NCBI RefSeq assembly: GCF_000003815.2
Contig: NC_049982.1
Location: 26,526,041-26,590,040 of the forward strand
Origin: Branchiostoma floridae
Taxonomy: Eukaryota; Chordata; Leptocardii; Amphioxiformes; Branchiostomatidae
Length of the DNA stretch: 64,000 bases
Direction: 5' to 3'
The notes below the pieces were generated by a model. That model saw only the letters and a list, made by a program, of their open reading frames with translations. It did not search any database and was not told the origin of the DNA. The translations under genes and the position numbers were made by a program. This document shows positions 31,761 through 42,064 of this stretch, piece by piece (the stretch's first letter is position 1; every line of letters begins with the position of its first letter).

Positions 31761-32648
31761 AGTGGCCATACATGTGTGTGTCACCCTTTGCCCGGTTTAA
31801 AATTGTAGTTTGCGAGGATTTAGAGTTCAGACAGGGTCATTTGAGAGGTAGCGGACGGTACGCATGCATTGAACGTTAGAATACAAGTCTTTGTCGTTGA
31901 ATTAATCAACATTCCGCATGGCGATATCAATCATTTTCGGCAGAGTTAACTTTGGTAGGGTTAGTTGAGACATTTGAGAAAATGTTACTTGGCGGAAAAC
32001 GCGGGAAAAATGGCCAGTTTGCGTTTAGTTTTGATACGTAGGTTTGACAGTGGCGAAATTGATTATTTTCTCATCAATATTTCTCGTAATAATTATTTGA
32101 ACTGTAAATCTAAACAATTGGCTTACATGTGCAATTTTTGTATGAATAAAGATCAATGGGTACTAAAATTATGTGTAACTTATTGCTCTTTGTCAATAGA
32201 TCAGCATTTTTTCTATAGTGGCCATATGTCTATAGTGGCAACATTTCTCTCACTGTACTGGAAAGAAAAGTGATGTATTTTTTCCCGAGCAAATGTAGGT
32301 ACTTCTAGTGCTTTTTTCATTACGTAAACTTTGTACATTCAAATTGTAAGTAACTTTAAACTGCCAGAGTTTTAGCCCAATAAAACACTCCCAGTACCAG
32401 TGTATCACCACTGACCCCCGAAAAGAAACCCTCGAACAAGGTAGAAACTCCTATCCTCCGGGTCTCGCACGCTACAAGCAGGAAATTATAACACTAACAC
32501 AACAAGATTACGCCCGTTGGCTGTTGCATACAAAGTAAAGGTATGCAGGAGGATATACTTAACAAAGAAGGAAATGAAATATATAGATAAAGCCACATCA
32601 AGTTAAGTTGTTGGTCCTGGAATTTTTCAGAAAAGAAATACAGTACCT

Positions 32649-32855
32649 ACTCTCCAAGCAGAGGTTAGGCTCTGGCTGTTTTTTAAAACGTTTTTTTAGT
32701 CGTTTTTATCTGGCTTTCTATTTTGTCATTTTTCTTGAAGTACGCCAGCCAGTAGGTTTTGACACAGTAAGATATAAAAGAAAATAGAAAGCCCGATGAA
32801 AAGACTAAAAAAACGTTAAAAAACAGCCGGAGCCTAACCTCAGCTTGGAGAGTAC
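32649..32855. mobile_element. Foldback (MULE-like) element with 9-bp duplication
   Basis: TACTCTCCAAGC (32648-32659) and GCTTGGAGAGTA (32843-32854) are exact inverted repeats within arms of about 80 bp. ACAGTACCT flanks both sides (32640-32648 and 32856-32864), a 9-bp direct repeat typical of Mutator-like elements. The element is the same family as 4039-4234. It has no coding capacity. Confidence 0.75.
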
Positions 32856-33034
32856 ACAGTACCTGCACCTGCATGATAATTATTAAAGCGCATGCCATAC
32901 TTGAATGAAAGAAAAGTTCACTGCAATGATAAATGTATCCACATCACTAGGAGCTGATAACGGTACTTGGACCCAGTTATCGTACTGGAAATTGTTGAAT
33001 GGCTTCATGTAATTTCATGATGAAAATCTTCTGA

Positions 33035-33511
33035 ATGGAAGATGCTGTGTTTTTTTTTTTTACTTTCGGAAAAATAGGAGCTGCCGCGATTCTAAAAAAA
33101 CAATTAGTTATGCATAGGGGCTCCTGTGGAAGATTATATTCTTCCATATGGGCCCGGTGCATATTGAGCAAGCTCTGTTTTGACCTGGAATCAATTCACA
33201 ATATTAGTTCTCTTTTGGGGATAACTTACAGTCAAATTGTTCCATTATTGCGCAGGGGTGACTTGGAACAGTCCAATGTTGCGTGGGAATGGGTATGGCT
33301 GAAATATGCTGTATTTGCACCCAAGCAAATGTCGGCCTTTCTAGTTGGCATTTACTCCTGTAGATTACTCTTCCCTCATCTCTACCTGCCGGCCTCCCTT
33401 CATCAGTATATCATGTTGCTCGAACTGCCGTTAAATAAAGACAGACTCTCACATTACACAGGATTTACCTGCTTGTTAGCGAGAGTATCCGGGTTATATG
33501 ACTTTTACTGA
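33035..33511 (+). CDS. Unidentified 158-codon open frame
   Basis: This is one of the longest open frames outside the satellite, ending at 33511. The start is in a T-rich run (33049-33062), so the first 12 residues are low-complexity. The rest (LLRRGDLEQSNVAWEWVWLK and on) is ordinary. I recognise no family, and no splice or promoter signal stands out. It may be a chance frame. Confidence 0.2.
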   Translation: MEDAVFFFFTFGKIGAAAILKKQLVMHRGSCGRLYSSIWARCILSKLCFDLESIHNISSLLGITYSQIVPLLRRGDLEQSNVAWEWVWLKYAVFAPKQMSAFLVGIYSCRLLFPHLYLPASLHQYIMLLELPLNKDRLSHYTGFTCLLARVSGLYDFY

Positions 33512-33845
33512 TGTTTGATCAATAGTGGAGAGTCGTTTGTGAGGTGGCGACGGATCGTTTGTGGATAGGACGTGTGCGGGCCGACTGTGCGTCTCCTGTG
33601 TCCTGATCAATTGCTACTTGACTTAAGACCGCGGTAAACTAATACACTCTGCAAAGTGCTCGCCGTGCACGCCATCTGTTTAAACTATAAATGATTTTTT
33701 CAGGATTTTTCAGGGAGAACTTTTTGAAAAAAAACTTGTTTTTCATGTTTTGCCCTTTAATTGAACCCTAAATCTGGACCCCGTATTGGCCAGACGTACC
33801 CATTAGGACGGGGTGGGGGGTACTGGTGTCATTTCAATCTTTCAA

Positions 33846-34236
33846 TCATTTCAACGAGTTTCTGATGGAGTGAGTTTGTTTTACATTTCTCATGAAGTGA
33901 GTTTGTTGCACATTGCTGACAGAGTGAGTTTGTTGCTGATTGCGTGAGTTTGTTGCACATTGCCGATGGAATGAGTTTGTGGCACATTGCCGATGGAATG
34001 AGTTTGTTGCACATTGCCGATGGAATGAGTTTGTTGCACATTGCTGACGGAGTGAGTTTGTTGCTGATTGCGTGAGTTTGTTGCACATTGCCGATGGAAT
34101 GAGTTTGTTGCACATTGCTGATGTTGTTTGTTGCACACCGATGATGGAGATTGTTGCACAGCGATGATTGCGTGAGTTTGTTGCTGATAGAGTTTGCTGC
34201 ACAGTGAAGATTGCGTGAGATTGTTGCTGATGGAGT
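33846..34236. repeat. 27-bp minisatellite with shorter variants
   Basis: GAGTTTGTTGCACATTGCCG..ATGGAAT units are spaced 27 bp at 33973, 34000 and 34027. They are interspersed with 18-bp units (GAGTTTGTTGCTGATTGC) and degenerate units near both edges. Because 27 and 18 are multiples of three, overlapping minus-strand open frames (repeating MCNKLIPSA) arise. I regard these as a by-product. Confidence 0.85.
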
Positions 34237-34239
34237 AAG

Positions 34240-35285
34240 TTTCTGGGGGCGATCGATGAACCCTTCCCTTTAATGACCCGACTGTCCGTGCCCGGGGCCG
34301 AGTAATGGTTCACTCTCGGCAAGGCAGTTCTTGAAGTCTTGCCGACAGCAAATCAAACAAAGCTACCAGCAATCGTTTAAAAGGGCTCTAACTTCTGACT
34401 GATGTTCTTAAAGGCTGACTCCTTCCAGTCTACATAAACCGAGCCACGCCAATCTTAACTCATAGTCTTCCGTGTTTCCCGTTCTGTTATGGATTTTCTG
34501 TCGCCAGATGTGATCGTCTGGTGTTACTACCGGTGCTTCAGGAGACGTACGGCGTACGCTGAGCGCTGATGAAAGGCTGGAGTTTGCCGGGTACAAGGTC
34601 GCCTGAACCGTTCATTACAGGTCCAATTTACGCTGAGGAGTCCGGATGTTATCACTGCGGGCTGGCGGGTGTGATTCTACTGACGCTGCAGAGATGGTAT
34701 CTCTAACGGGCCCGTCTCCTGTCCGTGTGGCCAGTTGGCACCATCTTAATTGATTTTTTGAATTTGTCTATACAGCTGAGCCAACGTACATGGTAAAATC
34801 ATAACGAAATTGCCTGATATTCTTCTTCTCTTTGAATCTAAGTTAAACGCATACCAAGACCGAGACATTGTAGTCCTCTGATTTCCTTTTCCTGTCCTGT
34901 AACACTCCCTTTACGGTAGAGGCTTTGACTTGCAAACGATTAATGAGCACAAACTAGACAAATCACGTAACGAATTTCACAAATAACGTTATCTTGAATG
35001 TTGTTTTTGTTGTGCTTTTCTGGCTTTTAAATCATACTTTGGGACCTTGCTCCATATTCCAATTATAAGATCAAGAGACACACAAATCCATCTCTGATTG
35101 CTCAAAGGACGCTCAGCGATTGCCGTGTAGAACTGTAGGGAGGGTCTCGAGCTCAACTAACAGCATAGAGGCGTATTACATAGAAATTTATATTCCTGAC
35201 AGCTTTTGATAAACCAACTCTAACCAACCATACAGCTAGCTACATTTATGCAATTACCAAGAAGCGAGAGGAAGTCGAATGTCAT
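34240..35285. other. No recognisable feature
   Basis: Mixed sequence with no supported gene. A minus-strand frame at 34408-34596 shows no known family. Confidence 0.35.
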
Positions 35286-35289
35286 AGAA

Positions 35290-35426
35290 TAGATTAGACG
35301 CACATCTGCATATATAGATGTGCATGATTGTTTCCATTGTTACATAAATGTGATTCTTACCGTGTGACCTGTACTTAGCCCAGTGGGGCAAAAATGTGCA
35401 ATAAAGGTCTTCATTCATTCATTACC
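35290..35426 (+). mobile_element. 3' end of a CR1/L2-like LINE
   Basis: The tail reads CTGTACTTAGCCCAGTGGGG then CAAAAATGTGCAATAAAGGTCTT followed by CATTCATTCATT. An AATAAA signal followed by an ATTC microsatellite is the 3' end form also seen at 53445-53474. No reverse-transcriptase coding remains, so this is a strongly 5'-truncated insertion. Confidence 0.65.
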
Positions 35427-35486
35427 GGGCCGCCAGGGACAGAAGGGCGTCTGGGCGCGATCCTGACTGTAGGCAACAGCCCCAAT

Positions 35487-36321
35487 GGGTTTGTACGATG
35501 TACGCAGTGTACAGAGACTTAGTTATCGGCCATGTACGATGTACGCAGTGTACAGAGACTTAGTTATCGGCCAAGTACGATGTACGCAGTGCACAGAGAC
35601 TTAGTTATCGGCCATGTACGATGTACGCAGTGCACAGAGACTTAGTTATCGGCCATGTACGATGTACGCAGTGTACAGAGACTTAGTTATCGGCCAAGTA
35701 CGATGTACGCAGTGCACAGAGACTTAGTTATCGGCCATGTACGATGTACGCAGTGTGCAGAGACTTAGTTATCGGCCATGTACGATGTACGCAGTGTGCA
35801 GAGACTTACTATAGTTATCGGGCATGTACGATGTACGCAGTGTGCAGAGACTTACTATAGTTATCGGGCATGTACGATGTACGCAGTGTACAAAGACTTA
35901 GTTATCGGGCATGTACGATGTACGCAGTGTACAGAGACTTAGTTATCGGGCATGTACGATGTACGCAGTGCACAGAGACTTAGTTATCGGGCATGTACGA
36001 TATACGCAGTGCACAGAGACTTAGTTATCGGGCATGTACGATGTACGCAGTGCACAGAGACTTAGTTATCGGGCATGTACGATGTACGCAGTGTACAAAG
36101 ACTTAGTTATCGGGCATGTACGATATACGCAGTGTGCAGAGACTTAGTTATCGGGCATGTACGATGTACGCAGTGTGCAGAGACTTAGTTATCGGGCATG
36201 TACGATGTACGCAGTGTACAGAGACTTAGTTATCGGGCATGTACGATGTACGCAGTGTACAGAGACTTAGTTATCGGGCATGTACGATGTACGCAGTGTG
36301 CAGAGACTTAGTTATCGGCCA
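35487..36321. repeat. 41-bp minisatellite, about 20 units
   Basis: CATGTACGATGTACGCAGTG then (T/C)(A/G)CAGAGACTTAGTTATCGG repeats every 41 bp (for example 35531 and 35572). Two units carry a 4-bp insertion (ACTATAG, near 35806 and 35851). Variants are CGGCC versus CGGGC and GTGTAC, GTGCAC or GTGTGC. CGGCC units fill the left part and CGGGC units the right part, with a CGGCC unit again at the right edge. GTAC palindromes recur within each unit. Confidence 0.9.
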
Positions 36322-36419
36322 TGATGAAGTGTTTCATTACCCAACCCCATCAGACAAGTCCGGTCCTGCCAGACCCCGTAGGCTACAACACAGACTTCAG
36401 ACTTCACTAAGAGCCCCCC

Positions 36420-36730
36420 AAATGGGTTGGATTTATGGCCAGGACTTGGATCCCGGAAGAAGCCGAAGTATTCCGGGAAAGCTTGGTGGGGGTCACTCGC
36501 ATAATTACTTTGTGGTTGCCGGCGTCTTTCTGAAGCATTACGGTATAGTTGGTACATGGCCCCCGCCAGAGTATTGGTTTGGATTTATTGCCAAGACTTG
36601 AATCCTGGAAGAAGCCGAAGTATTCCAAGAAAGCTTGATGGGGGTCACTCGTATAATTACTTTGTGGTTGCCGGCGACTCTCTGAAGCAGCACGGTATAG
36701 TTTGTACATGGCCCAGTACGGTACAGGGTG
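36420..36730. repeat. 155-bp tandem duplication
   Basis: GGTTGGATTTATGGCCAGGA (36424) and GGTTTGGATTTATTGCCAAG (about 36578) begin two units. They share GAAGAAGCCGAAGTATTCC, GGGGGTCACTCG, TAATTACTTTGTGGTTGCCGGCG and the ACGGTATAGTT-GTACATGGCCC ending. Confidence 0.85.
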
Positions 36731-36813
36731 GGAGCACACGCACGCTAGAGGTTCGGACATAGGGACCCCATAAAAATTTGAAATAAGTTCTGCTTCTTAT
36801 ACTTTTGGTTTGA

Positions 36814-37020
36814 TTAATCCATCTAGGGTCATAAACTCTATAGTCATAAACTCTATGGTAAATGCCGTATAAACTTTCCGTTGTCTGGTTTTACGTAAAC
36901 GATTACAGTCGATATTGACGAACGTTAAAGGACTGCAGACATGGATTTTGCGGGATCTTGTTTAAAATGAGTCCACAGAAATTCTGCCATCTTCCACCAG
37001 ACGTGATGAATAGGCACAGC
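36814..37020 (+). repeat. Left arm of a large inverted repeat
   Basis: It matches the reverse complement of 39165-39350. The best block is GACATGGATTTT-C-G-GATCTTGTTT then GAGTCCACAGAAATTCTGCC and ATCTTCCACCAGACGTGA(T/C)GAATAGG. Outward, similarity weakens (GCCGTAT, TACGTAAA(C/T)GA and the ATCTA-GGT block). Confidence 0.8.
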
Positions 37021-37483
37021 GACCTTCATGAATCATGTGTGGGTCTATTGTAGGATCGATAGGAACTGCCTGTTCACTTCAGACAATAGGATTCCAATCG
37101 GTCAAGCTAAGGTAGTCTTGAGTAATATCTGACGGCTCCTTGAGGCGTGTCGCGGCTGTGGATATGGGGCTTGACCTTGTCACAACCTTGTCATTCTTCT
37201 AACGTTATGATAGAGGCCAGGTCAGAGGTCATGTCAGAGGCGGGAAGGTTGGATGATTGATGAAGAGATGATGATGATGATACTGTACAGCGAACCGTTG
37301 TGCTTGACTTGACTATATTCAGATCAACATTTAGCTAACAATATTATGTTGCTAGCTATTCTTCCAGTGGTCCGCATAAAATACATAAATACACGCACAA
37401 CATTACATACATACATACATAACATATGTACACTACAAACTATAGAGCTGAGAGAAAATACAAGTTCATTTAGTAACTGTGTG

Positions 37484-38721
37484 AGGGCCCCCAAGGGGGG
37501 GTACCGACAACGCTCTACGCTAAATTCGGGAGGGCCGTCTACGTAATACGCTAAATTATGGACGCTTCATTACGCTCTACGCTAAATTACGAAGTTTCCA
37601 AATGCATTATGCAAATCTTTATTGTCTTTTGGCTGAATTCCACCGACGGCAGAACACGTGAAGAGGAGATCTAACAACTTGAACTTATGATTCCATCAAC
37701 AAGATTCAAATAGCTACTTAGACGATATAAAAGCGCCCGTCTTGCTGGCCAGAGGCGGCGACAGCAAATTTCTTATGTGACGTAATTTTCAGCACTTGTA
37801 GCATCGAAAGCGGAGCGGCGCGACAATCTTAGGGGCGTCCGGGGGCATGCTCCCCCGGGAATATTGTGAAATTTTCTGCATTTTCTGCATTTTGAAGGAC
37901 AAACTTTGCTCACAGACTAAGCTAAGTTGAATGGCATTTCAATTAGAAATTCACATGGTTTTAGCTTTGTTTAAGCTGTTGAGGACAACGCCCCCAAACA
38001 TCATTTTCAGATTTCGAGTGCTGAAACTAGTGAAAGCACGAACTGTCGCAAGGTACGTACGGGAACATTTTAAAATTTGTACCCTCTGAAACACCATTTC
38101 CTGCATTTTGAGGGACACGTTTTGCTGGCAGACTATATGCTCAATGTAATGACATTTCTGTCAGAGAGAAGTTTTTGAGGGCGACGAGCGCTGGAGAGTC
38201 GTGAGCGCTGAAGGCCCAAGCAGTCGCACAGAGGCCAAGGGCCGCCCAGAGAAAAAATTGAAATCTTGACCCCCTCAAATACCATTTCCTGCACATTTTG
38301 CTTGTTTAATAAGCTAAGTTCGGTAAAGAAATTTCTACTAGTTGGGAGGCGACGGTCCCGCAACATATTTTCACCATGTCCACTGCCGAAGGGGTGAGCC
38401 AATCGCAAGGATGGTCCGGCGAAATTTTGAAATCTGGACCCTTTGAAACGCAATTTCATGCATTTTCACGGGTAAACTTTGCCGGTAGACTAGTTAAGTT
38501 TAATGGAATTTTGATTATGCTTTACGAACAATTCATATGAATTACGTTTTACGGTAAAATCCGGTTAGCTTCTATGTAATACGTTAAATTAAAGGGGCCA
38601 ATATCGCTCGACGCAAAATGCACCGATTACGCTCTACGTTGAATTCGAGCGGTCCCGCTACGGAGTACGTAGAATTAAAACCGCCGATTACGCTCTACGG
38701 AAAAGGGCTTTGGGGGCCCCC
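37484..38721. mobile_element. hAT-like non-autonomous DNA element, about 1.24 kb
   Basis: The left AGGGCCCCCAAG (37484-37495) and right CTTTGGGGGCCCCC (38708-38721) form short TIRs; CTGTGT flanks both (37477-37482, 38721-38726). The subterminal regions carry repeated ATTACGCTCTACG-type motifs on both ends. The middle consists of about four degenerate units sharing CATTTCCTGCATTTTGAGGG and AAACTTTGC...AGACTAAGCTAAGTT. GC-rich G/C termini with a duplication of 6-8 bp suggest hAT, with moderate confidence. No transposase is present. Confidence 0.55.
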
Positions 38722-39101
38722 TGTGTTCCAGTGGCAAGTCATACGGTAGAGGAAGCGCTTCCACAGTTTGTTGTTTGGTACCGACTGTTAGTTGACTGGA
38801 ATGTGAGTTGGTTGTACAATGATTTTGGTAGTCCTGTGTGCACTATCCTGCAGAATGTGGCAAAACGTTTGTCGTATTTTTTCCTTCACCGGTAAGCACC
38901 CCAAGATGTGTCACCTTGTTGCACTGTCTGTCTTGTAATCACATCCAAGGGCAAACCTTGCTGCTCTGTTTTGCACCACTGCTTTACAGTGATGTAAACT
39001 GTGCACAGCTGTGTTCGAGCTGAACTGGTCTTAAATTCTTTCATCATGTCACCATAAATGACAGTGATCATTCGTGACTTCCAATATCATCCACGGCCCC
39101 T

Positions 39102-39478
39102 CCCTGACCTTACTCGGGACGGGCGCCAGGAGTGGTTCGTTAGCTTCTAACGTCCTATTCGTCACGTCTGGTGGAAGATGGCAGAATTTCTGTGGACTCT
39201 TTTAAAACAAGATCACGGAAAATCCATGTCTACAGTCCCCTAACGTTTTACAATATTGATGGTAGTCATTTACGTTAAACTGACAGCAGAAATATCATAC
39301 GGCACTTATAATAAACGTTATGACTATATCGAACCATAGATTGATTAGTAAGCGACGAAAGAAACTAGAAAGGGAACAATTGCAAGCAAATACAGAATAT
39401 TACCTTAAACCAACCACCCCTTCCTGACCTTACTCGGGACGGGCGCCAGGAGTGGTTCGTTAGCTTCTAACGTCCTCA
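39102..39478. repeat. 57-bp direct repeat pair
   Basis: TCCTGACCTTACTCGGGACG then GGCGCCAGGAGTGGTTCGTT and AGCTTCTAACGTCCT occurs at about 39102-39158 and 39422-39477, essentially identical. The right arm of the large inverted repeat (39165-39350) lies between the two copies. Confidence 0.85.
39165..39350 (-). repeat. Right arm of a large inverted repeat
   Basis: Reverse complement of 36814-37020. The loop between the arms (about 2.1 kb) contains the hAT-like element. Confidence 0.8.
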
Positions 39479-39479
39479 T

Positions 39480-41040
39480 CGATGGCACGTTACGAGAGGT
39501 GATCAATAAGGTCTCGGCGTCACCCAAATAAAATAAGCACAACTCTAATTTCGAGGAAAAGCTTCGTAAAAAAAAATTGAAGCGTTTTCCTAGAAATCCT
39601 CCAACTTTCAACTCATTGCAGTCATTGCTTTCCAGGCAACGTCTTTTTGAAAATCAGTAGGTAAGTTGCGAGAAAAACAAGGATGAATTGTGATCAGACA
39701 TATGTGGGTCGTGTTCCCCATGCCACAAATTCTTTGCAGACATTTTCAAAATGTTTGGAAGGAATTCCCGTCCTGATTCTAGTAGAAAGAGAAAGAAGTG
39801 AGTGTATAGCTTCAGCAGCGCAAGTTGTTTATTCTCTATCTCCTACAGTTAATATGGTGTCGCCTGTAAAGTAAAGATCAGAATAATTTGAATTTTGCTA
39901 CACATTCACAAAATATTTCATACCTGACATCTATCCTTCGAAATCTGAGTTGTACTCATTATTTCAGGGTGAGCCCGAGAACTTATCACTCCTAGTATAA
40001 CTTTCAAATAAGCAGAGTGAATGTTTGCTTGCTCTACTAGCTACAGACAAGATGATATTAGTAGAATCAAATAAGGTAAATCAAATGAATGAATGGTCAG
40101 GGCACAGGACGAAGATACTGGACGTCAGTGTTCCATTTCACCTTTTTCATGAATCACTATTTTCACAACAGCACAAGAATGTTTTACCACTGCCTTTCAT
40201 ATGTTGGAACAAATTCAGAAACAGAATACATAAAGTAAAAACCCACACTGACGCGCATGACTGAGTCTTGAGTGCAAAATCTATTGATGTTTCTGTATAA
40301 CTTTATCAAAAAGTCACAGCACCAAATCCAACATCAATAACACTTTACCAATGTCATGAACTATATATAGTAGTGACCAGTGGACCATTCTTTTATATAA
40401 AGGCCATGAAAGATTAACAAGCGAGGTGAATATTCTATTGAGAATGAGTCTTCCTGGCTTTGGAGGATATTGTCCGTGAACTGCTTTATAAATAAATGCT
40501 GCAGCATGAATTATAATAGATTAAGCTTTTTTGGGCATTCTTCGGAAGAATAGTGTTAGAGACCAGATTTAGAAACACGAGCACGGCCGTACAGGCGTTA
40601 CCGTCTCATCATCGCAAACCGGAATGTATGCCTATTATTAATAACAACATTCTTCTGAACCTGAAGAAAACCTGGGGCGCCGTGACGCATGCAGATCCAC
40701 GTTTGTCTATTCCTAACGAAGCTCGCGCCTCTGTTGTCGCAAAGTTTAACACGACTGTTCTCAAGTCATTACGCGCCAGAGCAGCTCTTTGAAGCCCTTG
40801 ATTGCAGGCCTTGAGTGATTATACACATGGCCCGGGAATACCTTGAGGCGTTAGAATCCAGTTTTATCTATTTCTCGTGTGCGCCGTGAATCTTAACTCA
40901 GATGCACCGTTTTAAGATGCCTCTTAAAGATTCACCAAGCATTGGAGAGGCGTTCAAACGGCGCATGGGGAGATCGTAATGCATAAAGATCAAGTTTTTG
41001 TACGTCCATGTTGCGAGGTTTATAGATGCCCGTGATTGTT
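39480..41040. other. No recognisable gene
   Basis: Short open frames at 39683-39874, 40025-40264 and 40553-40792 (plus strand) have ATG starts but no family or splice support. One of them (LVERERSECIASAAQVVYSL) looks protein-like but is unrecognised. Confidence 0.3.
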
Positions 41041-41048
41041 GTGAATCT

Positions 41049-41312
41049 TTACTCACCATGTTTATTTTTGAGATCTAGTCCTACTAAACAGTTACTCACC
41101 ATGTTCACTTCTGAGATCTGGTCATACTAAACAGTTACTCGCCATGTTCACTTCTGAGATCTGGTCTTACTAAACCGTTATCACCATGTTCACTTCTGAG
41201 ATCTGATCATACTAAACAGTTACTCACCATGTTCACTTCTGAGATCTGGTCATACTAAACAGTTACTCACCATGTTCACTTATGAGATCTGGTCATACTA
41301 AACAATAGTTAA
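41049..41312 (-). repeat. 43-bp minisatellite made from a receptor exon end and donor
   Basis: GTTACTCACCATGTTCACTT then CTGAGATCTGGTCATACTAAACA repeats at about 41048, 41091, 41134, 41177, 41219 and 41262 (43-bp spacing). On the minus strand each unit reads GACCAGATCTCAGAAGTGAA then CATG|GTGAGTAAC. That matches the last eight codons (DQISEVNM) and the splice donor of the exon 41591-41658. The array lies in the downstream intron of that gene. Most units keep GTGAGTAAC; the 41134 unit has GGCGAGTAAC and the 41177 unit GGTGATAAC. Confidence 0.9.
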
Positions 41313-41352
41313 CTCACCCTAGCATGAAAGATTATCTGTGTTGGTAGAATAC

Positions 41353-41579
41353 ATTATAGAGAATTGCTAAACTTTCTTTCCAACACTAAGACGGGGGGCG
41401 ACATAGACTTTCTGATATTTATGACCTCCTCCTGCAAAAGTGGTGTCTTCCTGACGTCACTGCTGGAGAGAGAAGTGGGTCATACTGAGAACAAGGTCGA
41501 CGGAGATCGATCGAAAATTTGGGGGTAAGTCTCTACATTATCTTAGTGTTGGAAAGAAAGTTTAGCAATTCTCTATAAT
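41353..41579. mobile_element. 227-bp MITE with perfect 39-bp inverted repeats
   Basis: ATTATAGAGAATTGCTAAAC then TTTCTTTCCAACACTAAGA at 41353-41391 is the exact reverse complement of 41541-41579. The element ends 11 bp from the exon boundary at 41591 and lies between the exon and its tandem echo. No target duplication could be fixed. Perfect arms suggest recent insertion or selection for the hairpin. Confidence 0.85.
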
Positions 41580-41590
41580 TAGTTACTCAC

Positions 41591-41658
41591 CATGTTGACT
41601 TCTGAGATCTGGTCGATGCTGGCTATGGTCATGCTGAAGCTCACCTCGACCGGAGGCC
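41591..41658 (-). CDS. GABA-A receptor subunit-like exon (68 bp)
   Basis: Acceptor CTCCTTTTCAG and donor ATG|GTGAGT enclose 68 bp. It encodes (G)PPVEVSFSMTIASIDQI then SEVNM, the start of the extracellular ligand-binding domain of Cys-loop, anion-type receptors (compare the beta-subunit wording V-M-I-IASID-VSEVNM). Vertebrate GABA-A beta genes have a 68-bp exon at this place, recalled from family knowledge. Phase fits the upstream exon at 43147-43217: its final G plus GG here forms the glycine of NFNGPPV. The subunit class (beta, rho or RDL-like) cannot be fixed from so little. The following exon, expected to begin DYT-, was not found at lower coordinates in this window. Confidence 0.85.
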
Positions 41659-41793
41659 CTGAAAAGGAGAAAAGAGGCAATAATCAGCACATGATGTACA
41701 CCAGTGCAACTGGTTAGAGTGGCGATAAGTCAAAATATTACGTGGTATCCGTGAACACTTTCATGTCACTGAATGAAGAGACTCCTTTTCTTA

Positions 41794-41899
41794 ACACAAA
41801 CACAGCTTTATTTTCACCTATGTTTCGGTGACCGTCCGTCACCTTCCTCAGCGAGGTTCTGACTGGTTCTGAACGGTGAATACAAAGCTGTGTTTGTGT
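41794..41899. mobile_element. 106-bp foldback element
   Basis: ACACAAACACAGCTTT (41794-41809) and AAAGCTGTGTTTGTGT (41884-41899) are exact inverted 16-mers. Inside is TATGTTTCGGTGACC...GTCACCTTCCTCAGCGAGG, also partly self-complementary. It lies in the intron between the two receptor exons. Confidence 0.7.
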
Positions 41900-42064
41900 A
41901 AAAATAGAAGTCATTTTATTCTGTTGCTTGGTAGTTTTTCAGAATCGCAATTTGTTATGGGTTAAGTATGTCTAACTATCGGTGATGCGTCATTTGCCAT
42001 GCTGTATTGTATATTTTTGCATTCCATTAAAATGCATTTTTTCTATATTGCTGATAGAGCAACG

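Larger units (their letters stand above)
30681..32030. repeat. 674-bp tandem duplication, two copies
   Basis: TTCATATCTGCCT(T/C)TAAAATG begins at 30681 and again at 31355. The two copies stay alignable to about 31354 and 32030, with roughly 5-8% differences by eye and few indels. Both contain the promoter-like region listed separately. The 102-codon frame at 31965-32273 uses a non-ATG start in the tracked frame and shows no known family. Confidence 0.85.

Noticed and set aside
33035-33511. 158-codon frame as a confident gene
   Set aside because: Kept only as a low-confidence entry: poly-T start, no family, no splice or promoter evidence.
35487-36321. CRISPR-like array of regularly spaced repeats
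   Set aside because: Units are contiguous with no unique spacers, and the context is a eukaryotic genome with spliced exons. It is a minisatellite.
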